Assembly (NCBI RefSeq): GCF_034044635.1
Contig: NZ_JAXCLX010000004.1
Span: 310,001-374,000 of the forward strand
Origin: Dongia rigui
GTDB taxonomy: Bacteria; Pseudomonadota; Alphaproteobacteria; Dongiales; Dongiaceae
Reading direction: 5' to 3'
Length of the DNA stretch: 64,000 nt
Below, piece after piece: positions 8,051 to 16,892 of the stretch. A program made the position numbers and the translations under genes. The notes under the pieces are model-generated. The model was not told the DNA's origin and ran no database searches. It saw only the letters and a program-made list of their open reading frames with translations. The first letter of the stretch is position 1. Every line of letters starts with the position of its first letter.

Positions 8051-9007
8051 TCAGAACCGGTGGAAACGCATGACCGGCCCGGCCGAGATCACGATGTGGC
8101 CGTCCGCCGGTGGTTGGAAACATTCGCCATCAATCATCAGCGGGCTCTTGATATCAAGCTCCAGCTTTTCCATGCGCCGGCTAAGATAGCCGGCCTCCGT
8201 CATCCAGGCCTTCGGCTTGCCGCGCAGGACCGAAAGTGCCGCGGCGGCAAAGCGACGTGGCGGCGAGTCAATCGTCGTCAACTGCAGGCGTCCCGGCCCC
8301 TCGCCCCAGAAAGGAGCCACACCCGGCAGGACCGAATTGAGCGTCGAACCGAGGAACATGAAGCAATCGCGACGCTCAGGTTTTCCGTCGATGGTGAGGC
8401 CCAGGCTCTCGCCGTGAAAGCCGGAGCGCGGACCGGGTCCGAACATCAGAATTTTCAAAATCGACCAGGCGATTCCAAGCTTGGCAGCAAAGACTTGTTT
8501 TGCGCCCAGCGAATGAATATCGCGGCGTACAAGCTGGGTGCCCTGATAGAAACCGACCCCACCGACCAGGAAACCACGTTCAATGACCCGCCCGTCGCCG
8601 AAATCGACCGACAGCACGGGGCGTTCCAGAACGTCACCCTCGCGGCCCGCCTCGACCTGCGCGACCAGTCGCTGAAGCCCCTCGGCAGGCAAACCTGGTT
8701 GCCCGACTTCATGGGCGATCACATTGGTCATCCCGGCCGAAAGCAGGCTGAGGCACGGTTGCTTGGCAAATGGGCTGTTGTTGAGCAGCGCGGATACGGT
8801 TGCAAGAACCGTCCCGTCGCCGCCGCTGATGACCAGATGGGTGACCCCAGCCGCCGCCATCTCAGCAAGGCAACCCGGCAATTCGTTGATGTGGTGGAAT
8901 GAGTGGTGCTTGACCTGCGGGTGCTCCGCCAGCAACTGGTGGATTTCACGCATCGACACCTTGTTGCGCTTGCTGTGGGCGTTGCTGATGACACCAATTC
9001 GTACCAT
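8051..9007 (-). CDS. cpgB: Diacylglycerol-kinase-family lipid kinase, probable ceramide kinase
   Basis: A 318-residue DAGK catalytic-domain protein. The nucleotide-binding SGGDGT motif is at residues 61-66, preceded by the basic HSKRNK turn (11-16). A GMTN motif and the C-terminal beta sandwich (IDGECF) are also present. In Caulobacter a bacterial ceramide kinase (CpgB) of this family lies in the sphingolipid locus. The same position between a CDP-alcohol phosphotransferase and a nucleotidyltransferase supports that function here. It starts 4 bases after the end of the upstream phosphotransferase gene. A diacylglycerol or sphingoid-base kinase cannot be excluded from the fold. Confidence 0.75.
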   Translation of the reverse strand: MVRIGVISNAHSKRNKVSMREIHQLLAEHPQVKHHSFHHINELPGCLAEMAAAGVTHLVISGGDGTVLATVSALLNNSPFAKQPCLSLLSAGMTNVIAHEVGQPGLPAEGLQRLVAQVEAGREGDVLERPVLSVDFGDGRVIERGFLVGGVGFYQGTQLVRRDIHSLGAKQVFAAKLGIAWSILKILMFGPGPRSGFHGESLGLTIDGKPERRDCFMFLGSTLNSVLPGVAPFWGEGPGRLQLTTIDSPPRRFAAAALSVLRGKPKAWMTEAGYLSRRMEKLELDIKSPLMIDGECFQPPADGHIVISAGPVMRFHRF

Positions 9008-9011
9008 CTCG

Positions 9012-10118
9012 TCACACGGCCTCGGTCAGCCACGACTGCAGCCTCTGGCCGCGCGCCCTGGCAACGAAGGCCTGGCAAATGCGCAGGCAATGGAAGACAA
9101 ACGAAAGAATGGTCCACCAGGCGACGACCTCGAATCCCAATGCCGGCGCCCCCAGGATGACCGCGATGCTCAAAATGATGAGGTTTGGGTTACGTCGCGC
9201 TGTTATCTGGCGAAAGGCGGAATCAAGCGGCCGCCAGATGTGCATCTCAATGCCGAACTGCCAGATGAAAAGCCCCTCCTGGCCGCGTCCCAGAATATAG
9301 CCGGCGATGATGACCCAGAAAGTCCAGGGAGCAACGGCCGCCGCCCCACCCAGGCCTTCATACCAGGCCCAATACCAGAAAGGCGGATGGACCAGATCGG
9401 TACCGTGGTCGAACACGTTGCCCCATTTGCTTGAGGTCAACGTGACGCGCGCCAGCTTGCCATCGACCGTGTCGAGAAAGCACATCGCCCAGGCCGCAAT
9501 GAGTCCTGTGCCAAACGCACCGATCCAAAAGGCCCAGGTGGCCAACAGCACGCAGATGAAACTCACCAGCGTGACCATATTGGGCGAAATGCCATAGCGT
9601 GCGCAGAAACGCGTCACATAAAGCGCAGGCACCGGCCAGACATGCTTGGTCACGACGTCGGTGACACCCTTGTACGATTCGAGATACATGCGGCGTTCGA
9701 TATCGCGCGCGGTCATCTCATCGAGGGCAAAGATATAGGGCGCCCCTTTGCGGCGGAGCGCCTTGTTGTAGTTGCTGGCCAGTCCCGCAGCGTCGAGACA
9801 CGGCAAACCGGCAGGAAGATCCTGGCGGCGACCGCTTTCAACAGCTGTCCTTGCCTGACCGAGTTGGGCACTGTCGGCGCAATGCACGGCCACGGGCCGA
9901 CCGCGACCGTCAATCAATGCCCGACCCGGCTGCTGGACAAGGGCCTTCACCAGGGCCTCGTCCAGAATGACGTCGGACCGAAAAACCAGCGGAGTTGAGT
10001 AGCCCCCCACCCGCGCCAGGGCGCGCTCCAGACGCGCTTTCGGCGTCAGCCCCCAGACGATCTCATTCGACTCGTGGACGAAGATTGGTAGCAATCCTCT
10101 ATCCGATTGAACTATCAT
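9012..10118 (-). CDS. CDP-alcohol phosphotransferase with N-terminal extension (copy 1)
   Basis: A 368-residue inner-membrane enzyme. The full CDP-alcohol phosphotransferase signature DxxDGxxAR-x8-GxxxDxxxD spans residues 216-241 (Asp216, Asp219, Asp237, Asp241). About six membrane helices run from residue 180 onwards. Residues 1-140 form a soluble extension; in other fused enzymes this position holds a nucleotidyltransferase, but I see no intact LxAGxGxR motif. It is first in the minus-strand group kinase / Tam41-like / DinB. A headgroup transfer onto ceramide or ceramide phosphate is inferred. It resembles the other copy at 13614-14825. Confidence 0.8.
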   Translation of the reverse strand: MIVQSDRGLLPIFVHESNEIVWGLTPKARLERALARVGGYSTPLVFRSDVILDEALVKALVQQPGRALIDGRGRPVAVHCADSAQLGQARTAVESGRRQDLPAGLPCLDAAGLASNYNKALRRKGAPYIFALDEMTARDIERRMYLESYKGVTDVVTKHVWPVPALYVTRFCARYGISPNMVTLVSFICVLLATWAFWIGAFGTGLIAAWAMCFLDTVDGKLARVTLTSSKWGNVFDHGTDLVHPPFWYWAWYEGLGGAAAVAPWTFWVIIAGYILGRGQEGLFIWQFGIEMHIWRPLDSAFRQITARRNPNLIILSIAVILGAPALGFEVVAWWTILSFVFHCLRICQAFVARARGQRLQSWLTEAV

Positions 10119-10301
10119 GATATTTTATCGTCTTTAGCGCCTGTGAGAGGCTTTGTTAGCGCCGATTGGGTAACGCCGTCTAGCCAAATCCGACGCTTCG
10201 ACACATTGCTGTTAGAAGCTTGACCAGACGAGATAATCGGCCCAGATAAGGCACCCGGAAAGGGCGGCCGGCCGACCAGCATATCCTGCAAGGAATACCC
10301 T
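10119..10301. promoter_or_regulatory. Divergent promoter region of the sphingolipid headgroup genes
   Basis: 183 bases between the minus-strand phosphotransferase/kinase group and the plus-strand phosphatase/LptFG-like group. It must carry promoters in both directions. GTTA and TAAC half-sites near 10155-10173 recall the inverted repeat upstream of the ACP gene, but the match is weak. Confidence 0.4.
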
Positions 10302-11270
10302 GTGACTGCCTATACCTTGGCACATTTCAGCGACCCCCATTTGGGTCCCCTGCCCGCCGCCGGGTGGCGTGAGTTGGCCAACAAGCGGCTTTCAGGATTC
10401 TTTTCCTGGACCCGCAACCGCGTGGATATCCACAAGCCGGAAGTCTTGAGACTGCTGGTCGAGGATTTGAAGCGTCACGCGCCCGACCATATCGCGATCA
10501 CTGGGGATCTGGTGAACATCTCGCTTCCGGCGGAATTCCGTGCCGCAGCGCGTTGGCTGCAAAGCGTCGGGACCGCGGACAAGGTCACGGTCATCCCCGG
10601 CAATCACGATGCCTACATCGATATGCCCTGGTCGGAATCACTGGCCCAATGGGCGCCCTACATGGCTGGCGAACGTGACGGCGTCGACCATGCATCCGAG
10701 CCTCAATCCAGCAGCGATTTCCCCTTCGTCCGACACCTTGGCGAAATCGCCCTGATCGGGACATCGACGGCGGTGCCGATGCCACCCTTCATTGCCGCAG
10801 GCCGCCTGGGATCAGCGCAATTGGATCGCCTGCGCCGGCAATTGCTGGCCCTTGGACAGCGCGGCCTCTTTCGCGTTGTTCTCATCCATCATCCGCCCTT
10901 TGGCGGCGGCGCCTATAAGCGCAAATCGTTGTTGGACGCCAAGGATTTTCAGGCGGTCATCGCAGAAGCCGGTGCAGAACTGGTGCTGCATGGCCACACC
11001 CACGTTTCCGGACTAGGCAGGATCCACACGGCGAAGGGACCAATTCCTGTCATCGGCGTGCCGTCCGCCTCGGCCGTCGCCGCAGGCCACAAAGACGCCT
11101 CTCGCTATCACCTCTACCGAGTCAGCAGGCAGGCCGATTCCTGGCGGCTCGACGTCGACATCCGTGGCCTCAACGCGGCCCAGAATGCCTTCGCGGCGCA
11201 AGGCAGTATGTCAATGGCGATTCCCTTGTTAGTATCGCCCAATGTCCCGGTAGCCGGAGCGGCCGCCTGA
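10302..11270 (+). CDS. Calcineurin-like metallophosphoesterase
   Basis: A 322-residue metallophosphatase with all the usual metal-binding blocks in order: SDPHLG near the N-terminus (Asp11, His13), TGDLVN, PGNHD, IHHPP and HGHTH. No signal peptide or membrane segment is seen, so it is cytoplasmic. It starts a plus-strand operon with the LptF/LptG-like permeases (43-base gap). Such enzymes include cyclic-nucleotide phosphodiesterases and the lipid A pyrophosphatase LpxH. In this context removal of a phosphate, or cleavage of a pyrophosphate in a lipid headgroup intermediate, is plausible but unproven. Confidence 0.85.
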   Translation: MTAYTLAHFSDPHLGPLPAAGWRELANKRLSGFFSWTRNRVDIHKPEVLRLLVEDLKRHAPDHIAITGDLVNISLPAEFRAAARWLQSVGTADKVTVIPGNHDAYIDMPWSESLAQWAPYMAGERDGVDHASEPQSSSDFPFVRHLGEIALIGTSTAVPMPPFIAAGRLGSAQLDRLRRQLLALGQRGLFRVVLIHHPPFGGGAYKRKSLLDAKDFQAVIAEAGAELVLHGHTHVSGLGRIHTAKGPIPVIGVPSASAVAAGHKDASRYHLYRVSRQADSWRLDVDIRGLNAAQNAFAAQGSMSMAIPLLVSPNVPVAGAAA

Positions 11271-11313
11271 TGTATACCCGCGCCGCGATTTGGCTTGAGG
11301 CAGCAGCGTTTTC

Positions 11314-12522
11314 ATGAAGTTTCTGCGCATCGACATTTATATTTTGAAACGGGTCGCATTGCCCCTGCTGGCGACCGTTGGGATCGCCATGGCGGCCCTG
11401 CTCCTCGAGCGCCTGATCCGCTTGCTCGACCTTTTCGCCAACCGCGGCGGACCGCTCAACATCGTTCTCAAGATGCTGGCCAATCTGGTACCGCATTATC
11501 TCGGCATAGCCGTTCCAGCAGCCCTTTTTGTTGGCGTGCTCTATGCCAGCATGCGCCTCTCCTCGGACAGCGAACTCGACGCCATGCGCGCGAGCGGCCT
11601 CTCGCTTCGGCGCTTGCTGATGCCGATTCTGGCCCTTTCAGTCGTGCTGGCGATCGTCAGTGCCTATCTCATCGGCTTTCTGCAGCCCTATACCCGGTTT
11701 GCCTATCGCGCTCTGGTTCACCTGGTCGTCGAAACGGCTTGGGACTCAGCCATCGAGCGCGGTGCCTTTTTCAGCGGGTTTGGTGGCAAGACGATCCTGA
11801 TCGGCGACATTTCCGAAGGCGGCAGCAAGCTCTCGCAGATATTCGTCAAGGAAGTGGACGAGAACGGCCAGGATCTGGTTACCACGGCAGAAAGCGGTCA
11901 GCTGGAGCGCAATGCAGACCTCTCTCTCGTCCTCACCTTGCACAATGGCGTCCGCACCGAAACCACGCCAGGTACGAATCAATCCAAGGCCGTGGTCTTT
12001 ACCGAACTCGAACTGCCGATGGACACCGTGGCCCCCGAGCCTTTTAGAAATCGCGGCGAGCGGGAAAGCGAGCTCGATTTCTTCGAGCTCATTCACGCCT
12101 ATTTCAATACCCCGACCGGCCTTCACATCGAAGACATCAAGGGCGAATTGAACAGCCGGCTGGTGAGAACATTATCGATCATCTTCCTGCCGCTGCTGGC
12201 TATGCCAATCGGTGTTTCTTCCCGCCGCACCTCCAAGGGCGTCCGCATGCTGGTCGGTATCCTGTTCCTGGTCGCATATTTCCAGATTCTGCAGTTCGGC
12301 CGGGATGCCGTCGGCAGCGGCATAACCGGGTCTGCCATTGCGTTGTGGCTGCCATTCGTGGTCTTCGGCTGTGTCAGCACGTGGCTGTTCTATCTCGCCA
12401 ATTCCCGCCCAGGCGCCGATCCCCTGGCGCATGTCTTTGAATCGATTTCCGACGGCTCCGGCTGGATCTGGAATCGCGTGCAAAGGATCATGCCGCGTCG
12501 TTCGCAAGGGGCGGCGGAATGA
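11314..12522 (+). CDS. LptF-like YjgP/YjgQ-family permease
   Basis: A 402-residue protein with the LptF/LptG layout. Three N-terminal helices (from residue 14) are followed by a periplasmic beta domain of about 150 residues and three C-terminal helices. The conserved SSDSELDAMRASGLS coupling segment is at about residues 88-102. It overlaps the next gene by 4 bases (ATGA). In LPS transport LptFG work with the ATPase LptB and with LptC, LptA and LptD. None of those lies here, and the pair is embedded among sphingolipid genes. Either this is the cell's only LptFG, or it is a paralogue for ceramide lipids. Confidence 0.85.
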   Translation: MKFLRIDIYILKRVALPLLATVGIAMAALLLERLIRLLDLFANRGGPLNIVLKMLANLVPHYLGIAVPAALFVGVLYASMRLSSDSELDAMRASGLSLRRLLMPILALSVVLAIVSAYLIGFLQPYTRFAYRALVHLVVETAWDSAIERGAFFSGFGGKTILIGDISEGGSKLSQIFVKEVDENGQDLVTTAESGQLERNADLSLVLTLHNGVRTETTPGTNQSKAVVFTELELPMDTVAPEPFRNRGERESELDFFELIHAYFNTPTGLHIEDIKGELNSRLVRTLSIIFLPLLAMPIGVSSRRTSKGVRMLVGILFLVAYFQILQFGRDAVGSGITGSAIALWLPFVVFGCVSTWLFYLANSRPGADPLAHVFESISDGSGWIWNRVQRIMPRRSQGAAE

Positions 12523-13610
12523 ACACGTTTGCCCGCTACGTCCTCAAGAGCTTTCTGTGGCAGTTTCTCCTGCTTCTGACGGGCTTCACAGCTTTGCTGC
12601 AGCTGTTTGATCTACTCAACAACAGCGCCGACATCCTTGAAGACCATATGGGCCAGATGAGTGCCGTGTTCGAATATGCGGCGCTGCGCTTGCCGGAGAT
12701 CATGTCGTTCCTCGTTCCCTTTGCCGTCCTCATGGCCGCCCTCGTGACCCTCGGCAAGATGGAGCGGGACAACGAGATCATGGCCTACAAGGCTGCGGGC
12801 GCGCCCTATTTCACGGTGCTATGGGCCTTCCTGCCAGCCGTTGGAATCGTGGCGATCCTCCATTTCTTCCTGGCGGATCGCATTGTGCCGCTGTCGATTC
12901 AAGCGCTGATACAACAGGACCTGTCGGTCGAACGCACCAAGTCGAAGAACGAGGCGAAGGACGAGCCCCTCTTCGTGCAGGAAGGTAAGTCGGTCGTGGA
13001 GGCTGGCGCCGTCGGCCAGGACGGTACCGTGCTCAGTCACCTGCGCATTTACGAGCGCGCCGACAGTGGCAAGATCATTCGGCAGGTCTTCGCCAACGAT
13101 GCCCGCTATGACGCCGCCGCCGGTCTGTGGCATCTAAGTGATGTCTGGACGACAGTGGTTCCCGAAGGTGACGCGGCGCAAACCAAGCACACCCAGAACT
13201 GGGATTGGCAGACGCAGCTGACACCGGCCGAATTTTCGGACCTGGTCGAAAAGCCTCAGGCGATGACCCTGGGGAAGATCTGGGGTTTCATCTCGTCCAC
13301 ACAAGTCGGGGTGCGGCCGACTTATTTCTACGAAACCTGGCTGCAAAAACGCATCGCGCTGCCGGTCAGTTCGATCCTGATGATCCTCCTCGCCGCACCT
13401 GTCGCCCATTCCCTGCATCGGCGCGAACGCGGCCTCGCCATGGGCATGACGGTCGGTTTCGGTCTGGGTTTCCTCTATTTCCTCACCGACGGCCTCGTCC
13501 TGTCGCTGGGTGAATCTGGTGCCGTTCCGCCGTTCCTGGCGGCATGGCTGCCGATCCTTTTGTTCGCCGCCATTGGCGGCGCCTGGCTCATCAAGCAAGA
13601 AGGCTATTGA
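12519..13610 (+). CDS. LptG-like YjgP/YjgQ-family permease
   Basis: A 363-residue partner of the preceding protein. N-terminal helices begin at residue 8. The coupling segment MERDNEIMAYKAAGAP, at about residues 85-100, would contact an LptB-type ATPase. A periplasmic beta domain follows, then three C-terminal helices. It starts in ATGA overlap with the LptF-like gene and ends 3 bases before the second CDP-alcohol phosphotransferase, so translation of the set is tightly linked. That linkage to lipid headgroup enzymes, with no LPS genes nearby, argues for a role in moving the sphingolipid out of the inner membrane. Confidence 0.85.
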   Translation: MNTFARYVLKSFLWQFLLLLTGFTALLQLFDLLNNSADILEDHMGQMSAVFEYAALRLPEIMSFLVPFAVLMAALVTLGKMERDNEIMAYKAAGAPYFTVLWAFLPAVGIVAILHFFLADRIVPLSIQALIQQDLSVERTKSKNEAKDEPLFVQEGKSVVEAGAVGQDGTVLSHLRIYERADSGKIIRQVFANDARYDAAAGLWHLSDVWTTVVPEGDAAQTKHTQNWDWQTQLTPAEFSDLVEKPQAMTLGKIWGFISSTQVGVRPTYFYETWLQKRIALPVSSILMILLAAPVAHSLHRRERGLAMGMTVGFGLGFLYFLTDGLVLSLGESGAVPPFLAAWLPILLFAAIGGAWLIKQEGY

Positions 13611-13613
13611 GCC

Positions 13614-14825
13614 ATGAAATTGTGGATCGACGCCGGGCGCAGCAGCGCCGAGCGCGTCTTTGGCATGGACCTGATCGAGCGCCATCTCAAAGCTGTGCGG
13701 CATCAAAAGATCGACCTCAGCGAAGTCATCATCGATGTGGGCGCCGGACCAGTTCCGGACTGGGTCGCCGAGCCACGCCTGGCATGCCCCGTGCGCGTTG
13801 TTACTGGCGAGGGTACCTGCGGTGACCGCCTGCGCGCCGCGTTGGCGGCAAACGAACCGCTGCTGGCAACCGACGCCGCGAGCCTCGCGGATGGCCGGCT
13901 CTACCGCTATCTGGCCGACCGGTCTGGCAGTTGCGCCGTACGCGCCAACAAAGCGACCATCGCGCGGATCGAACCGGTGGACGCATCGCGCATCCTCGTG
14001 GCGCCGACCCTTGATGCGGTCACAGCCCCCCTCACCGAAATCCGGCAAGACGACTTCCCCGCCTTCGTTGCCAAGTTGCGCCGCTCTCTGCCCTTTTACT
14101 TGTTCTCGGTGACCAATGCCGCCGAGCGGAACAGCGTCGAGAGGTTCCTATTCTGGTCGAACTACAAGGGCTCGACCGATTTCTTCACGAAGTACGTTTA
14201 TCCGCCGCTGGTCTGGGCCATGGTGCCACCCTTGGCGCGGGCGCGTATCCATCCCAACACGGTTACCATCGTCAGCATCATCCTCACCGTCCTCGCCGTA
14301 CCGCTCTTTGCGACCGGCCATTTCTGGTGGGGGTTTGCCTGCGCCTATGGCATGAGCGTACTGGATTCAGTCGACGGCAAGCTGGCGCGGCTGACCTTCA
14401 CGGATTCGGCCATCGGCAACGTTCTCGACCATGGCCTCGATATCGTTCATCCGCCGTTCTGGTATTTCGGCTGGGCCATCGGGCTGCTGGGCGGGTGGGC
14501 CGCCGCCGATTTGAGCCAGCCACTTTGGCAGGCAGCCTGGGTCATGCTCGCGCTCTACATCCTCGACCGGCTCATTCTCGCGGTCTACCGCGCCAAGTTT
14601 AAGCGCGGCCTGCACACCCACGCCGCCATGGACGCCATTGTCCGGACCTTCATTTCCCGCCGAAACATCAATTTGCCGCTTTTTACTGTGGCTTATGCGG
14701 TGGGATGGGGGCTCGAGGCGTTCTATTTCATCGTTCTGTGGCAGGCGCTTACCTGCCTTTACCATGGCGGCAGAACGATCTGGATCCTCGCAACCTTCCA
14801 CCCGGCACCGGCCGAACCGGTTTGA
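13614..14825 (+). CDS. CDP-alcohol phosphotransferase with N-terminal extension (copy 2)
   Basis: A 403-residue enzyme. The signature DxxDGxxAR-x8-GxxxDxxxD is at residues 251-276 (Asp251, Asp254, Asp272, Asp276), and several membrane helices lie from about residue 195 to the end. Residues 1-165 are soluble and include a weak nucleotidyltransferase-like start (WIDAGRSSAERVFG, residues 4-17) that lacks the usual glycine-rich loop. It follows the LptG-like gene by 3 bases. With copy 1 at 9012-10118 it could add successive phosphoglycerate units or use a different donor. Caulobacter makes ceramide mono- and diphosphoglycerate, which would need two such steps. Confidence 0.8.
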   Translation: MKLWIDAGRSSAERVFGMDLIERHLKAVRHQKIDLSEVIIDVGAGPVPDWVAEPRLACPVRVVTGEGTCGDRLRAALAANEPLLATDAASLADGRLYRYLADRSGSCAVRANKATIARIEPVDASRILVAPTLDAVTAPLTEIRQDDFPAFVAKLRRSLPFYLFSVTNAAERNSVERFLFWSNYKGSTDFFTKYVYPPLVWAMVPPLARARIHPNTVTIVSIILTVLAVPLFATGHFWWGFACAYGMSVLDSVDGKLARLTFTDSAIGNVLDHGLDIVHPPFWYFGWAIGLLGGWAAADLSQPLWQAAWVMLALYILDRLILAVYRAKFKRGLHTHAAMDAIVRTFISRRNINLPLFTVAYAVGWGLEAFYFIVLWQALTCLYHGGRTIWILATFHPAPAEPV

Positions 14826-14917
14826 TGCCGCGGCCAAGGCGCGCACGGCCATCGTTTGCTTGCCCTAAAACCTTGATCCAACTAGATTACCGCCCAGCTA
14901 CACCCCAGCCAAAATTG

Positions 14918-15715
14918 ATGAGCGAGTCGACCGCCATGCTTCGTTTCGGCTTCTGGAAGAACCGGACCCATAATCTTGATCGCATGAATCTCGCGGACCT
15001 CGTGCGCGCTTTTGCAACCTATCCCTCCGTCCATGCCTATCTCGGCGTGGCTGCAGTGAGCTTCTATTTCGTGTGGCACTGGTACGAAAGCCCGCTGCCG
15101 TTGTTGGCCGCCATCGGCCTCACAATTCTGATCTATCCGCTGGTCTGGTACGTGCTTCACCGCTGGGTGCTCCACAGCCAGTTTCTCTACAAATCGCCGC
15201 TGACCGCCAAGGTGTGGAAGCGGATCCATTTCGACCATCACCAGGATCCGCATAACCTCGTTGTATTGTTCGGCGCGCTCTACACGACGCTGCCGACAAT
15301 CGCCCTCGTTACCATGCCGATCGGCTACGCCGTCGGCGGCCTTGCCGGTGCCGCAATGGCTTTTGCCAGTGGCTTGCTCACCACCTGCTTCTACGAGTTC
15401 TGCCACTGCGTGCAGCATCTCAACACAACGCCAAAGAATCCCTTCTTGAAGCGCATCAAGCAGCAGCATTTGTGGCACCACTTCCACAATGAGCAGGGCA
15501 ATTACGGCATTACCAATTTCTTTTGGGACAAACTCGGCAAGACCTACTACGCCAAGGCGAGCGCGATGCCGCGGAGCCCAACAGTCCACAACATCGGCTA
15601 CACCGCCGAAATGGCAGAGCGCTATCCCTGGGTGGCGCAGTTATCGAACGACACCCGCGGCGACAACAATCCGCGCCGCTTCCGCAGCGGGTCGACGAAC
15701 AACCCGGCGGAATAA
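14918..15715 (+). CDS. Fatty acid hydroxylase / sterol desaturase family protein
   Basis: A 265-residue membrane di-iron enzyme with the eight-histidine pattern of the family: HRWVLHS, HFDHHQDPHN, HCVQHLN and HLWHHFHNE. Two hydrophobic segments lie before the first motif and two between the second and third. In eukaryotes this family hydroxylates sphingolipid long-chain bases or N-acyl chains. Here the gene lies 34 bases upstream of the ceramide synthase, so hydroxylation of ceramide is the natural inference. The ATG at 14918 (MSEST) is preferred; a later one at 14936 is possible. The position hydroxylated cannot be predicted. Confidence 0.82.
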   Translation: MSESTAMLRFGFWKNRTHNLDRMNLADLVRAFATYPSVHAYLGVAAVSFYFVWHWYESPLPLLAAIGLTILIYPLVWYVLHRWVLHSQFLYKSPLTAKVWKRIHFDHHQDPHNLVVLFGALYTTLPTIALVTMPIGYAVGGLAGAAMAFASGLLTTCFYEFCHCVQHLNTTPKNPFLKRIKQQHLWHHFHNEQGNYGITNFFWDKLGKTYYAKASAMPRSPTVHNIGYTAEMAERYPWVAQLSNDTRGDNNPRRFRSGSTNNPAE

Positions 15716-15749
15716 CGCGTTCCAGAATCATAGATGAAAGCGACAGACC

Positions 15750-16886
15750 ATGGCTGCGATCGAGGTCGTTCCGGTCACCGATAAGGCTGGGCTGAAGGCG
15801 TTCATCGCACTGCCAAAACGGCTCTATTCCGGCAGCAAAGGCTATGTCGCGCCGCTCGACATGGAGCGGGCTGAGGTCCTTTCGCCGACCAAGAACCCCT
15901 ATTTCACCCATGCCAAGGCGCAGCTGTTTATCGCCAAGCGCGACGGCAAGGTTGTCGGCCGCGTGTCGGCGCAAATCTGCCAATTGGAACAGAAGCTGCG
16001 CCCCGGTACCGGCCATTTCGGCTGGATCGATGCCGAGGATGACCCGGCGATCTACCAGGCACTCGTCGACGCTGCAGCGGCCTGGCTGCGCCAACAGGGT
16101 TCGACCCGCATGGTCGGTCCCTTGAGCTTCTGCACCAATGAAGAGACCGGCCTATTGGTGGACGGTTTCGACAGCCTGCCCATGTTGATGATGCCCTATC
16201 ACGCACCTTACGCAGGGCGGCATGTTGAGGCCGCTGGTTTTGCCAAGCTCAAGGACGTCGTCGCCTACGATCTCGACAAGACCGCCTACAAGCCGGTCGG
16301 CTCGTCGCGGATGCTGGAAAAGCTGCAGGCGGACGGCACTATCCGCATGCGTGGCCTCGATATGAAGAACTACACCCGCGATCTCGGCATTATCCTCGAC
16401 ATCTTCAACGATGCCTGGGCCGATAATTGGGGCATGATCCCCTTCACGGCGGACGAGATCGCTGCAGCGGCCAAATCGATGAAGCCGCTCATCGACCCCA
16501 ATCTGGTCGTCATCGCCGAAGTTAAAGGCGAAGCCGCCGGCATGTTGGTTTGTCTCCCCAACCTCATGGAGGCGATCCGCGATTTCGACGGCAGCCTGTT
16601 GCCGTTCAATGTCCTCAAACTGCTGTGGCGCCTGAAGGCTAACAAGCTGAAGACCAGCCGCATTCCCTTGATGGGCATTCGCCGCAAGCACCACGGCTCC
16701 GTGCTGGGAGCCACTTTGCTGCCGCTGATGTTCGATCGCCTGAAAGCGCCGTTCCTGAAGCGTGGCCTTGAACGCGTCGAAATGTCCTGGATTCTCGAAG
16801 ACAATATGCCGATGCGCCGCGTCATCGAAGGTGTCGGTGGCAAGGTCTACAAGACCTACCGCATCTACGAGAAATCATTGGCCTGA
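15750..16886 (+). CDS. bcerS: GNAT-type bacterial ceramide synthase
   Basis: A 378-residue protein that closely fits the bacterial ceramide synthase described in Caulobacter, a GNAT-fold N-acyltransferase unrelated to eukaryotic ceramide synthases. It opens with FIALPKRLYSG and DMERAEVLSP, has a first GNAT-like half (AQLFIAKRDGKVVGRVSAQI, about residues 55-74), then PLSFCTNEETGLLVDGFD and a second half (residues 200-375) with DIFNDAWADNWGMIPF. No signal peptide or clear membrane helix is present, consistent with a cytoplasmic enzyme. It would N-acylate the SPT product. It sits between the hydroxylase and the nucleotidyltransferase with tight spacing (6 bases to the next gene). Confidence 0.85.
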   Translation: MAAIEVVPVTDKAGLKAFIALPKRLYSGSKGYVAPLDMERAEVLSPTKNPYFTHAKAQLFIAKRDGKVVGRVSAQICQLEQKLRPGTGHFGWIDAEDDPAIYQALVDAAAAWLRQQGSTRMVGPLSFCTNEETGLLVDGFDSLPMLMMPYHAPYAGRHVEAAGFAKLKDVVAYDLDKTAYKPVGSSRMLEKLQADGTIRMRGLDMKNYTRDLGIILDIFNDAWADNWGMIPFTADEIAAAAKSMKPLIDPNLVVIAEVKGEAAGMLVCLPNLMEAIRDFDGSLLPFNVLKLLWRLKANKLKTSRIPLMGIRRKHHGSVLGATLLPLMFDRLKAPFLKRGLERVEMSWILEDNMPMRRVIEGVGGKVYKTYRIYEKSLA

Positions 16887-16892
16887 ACGGCC

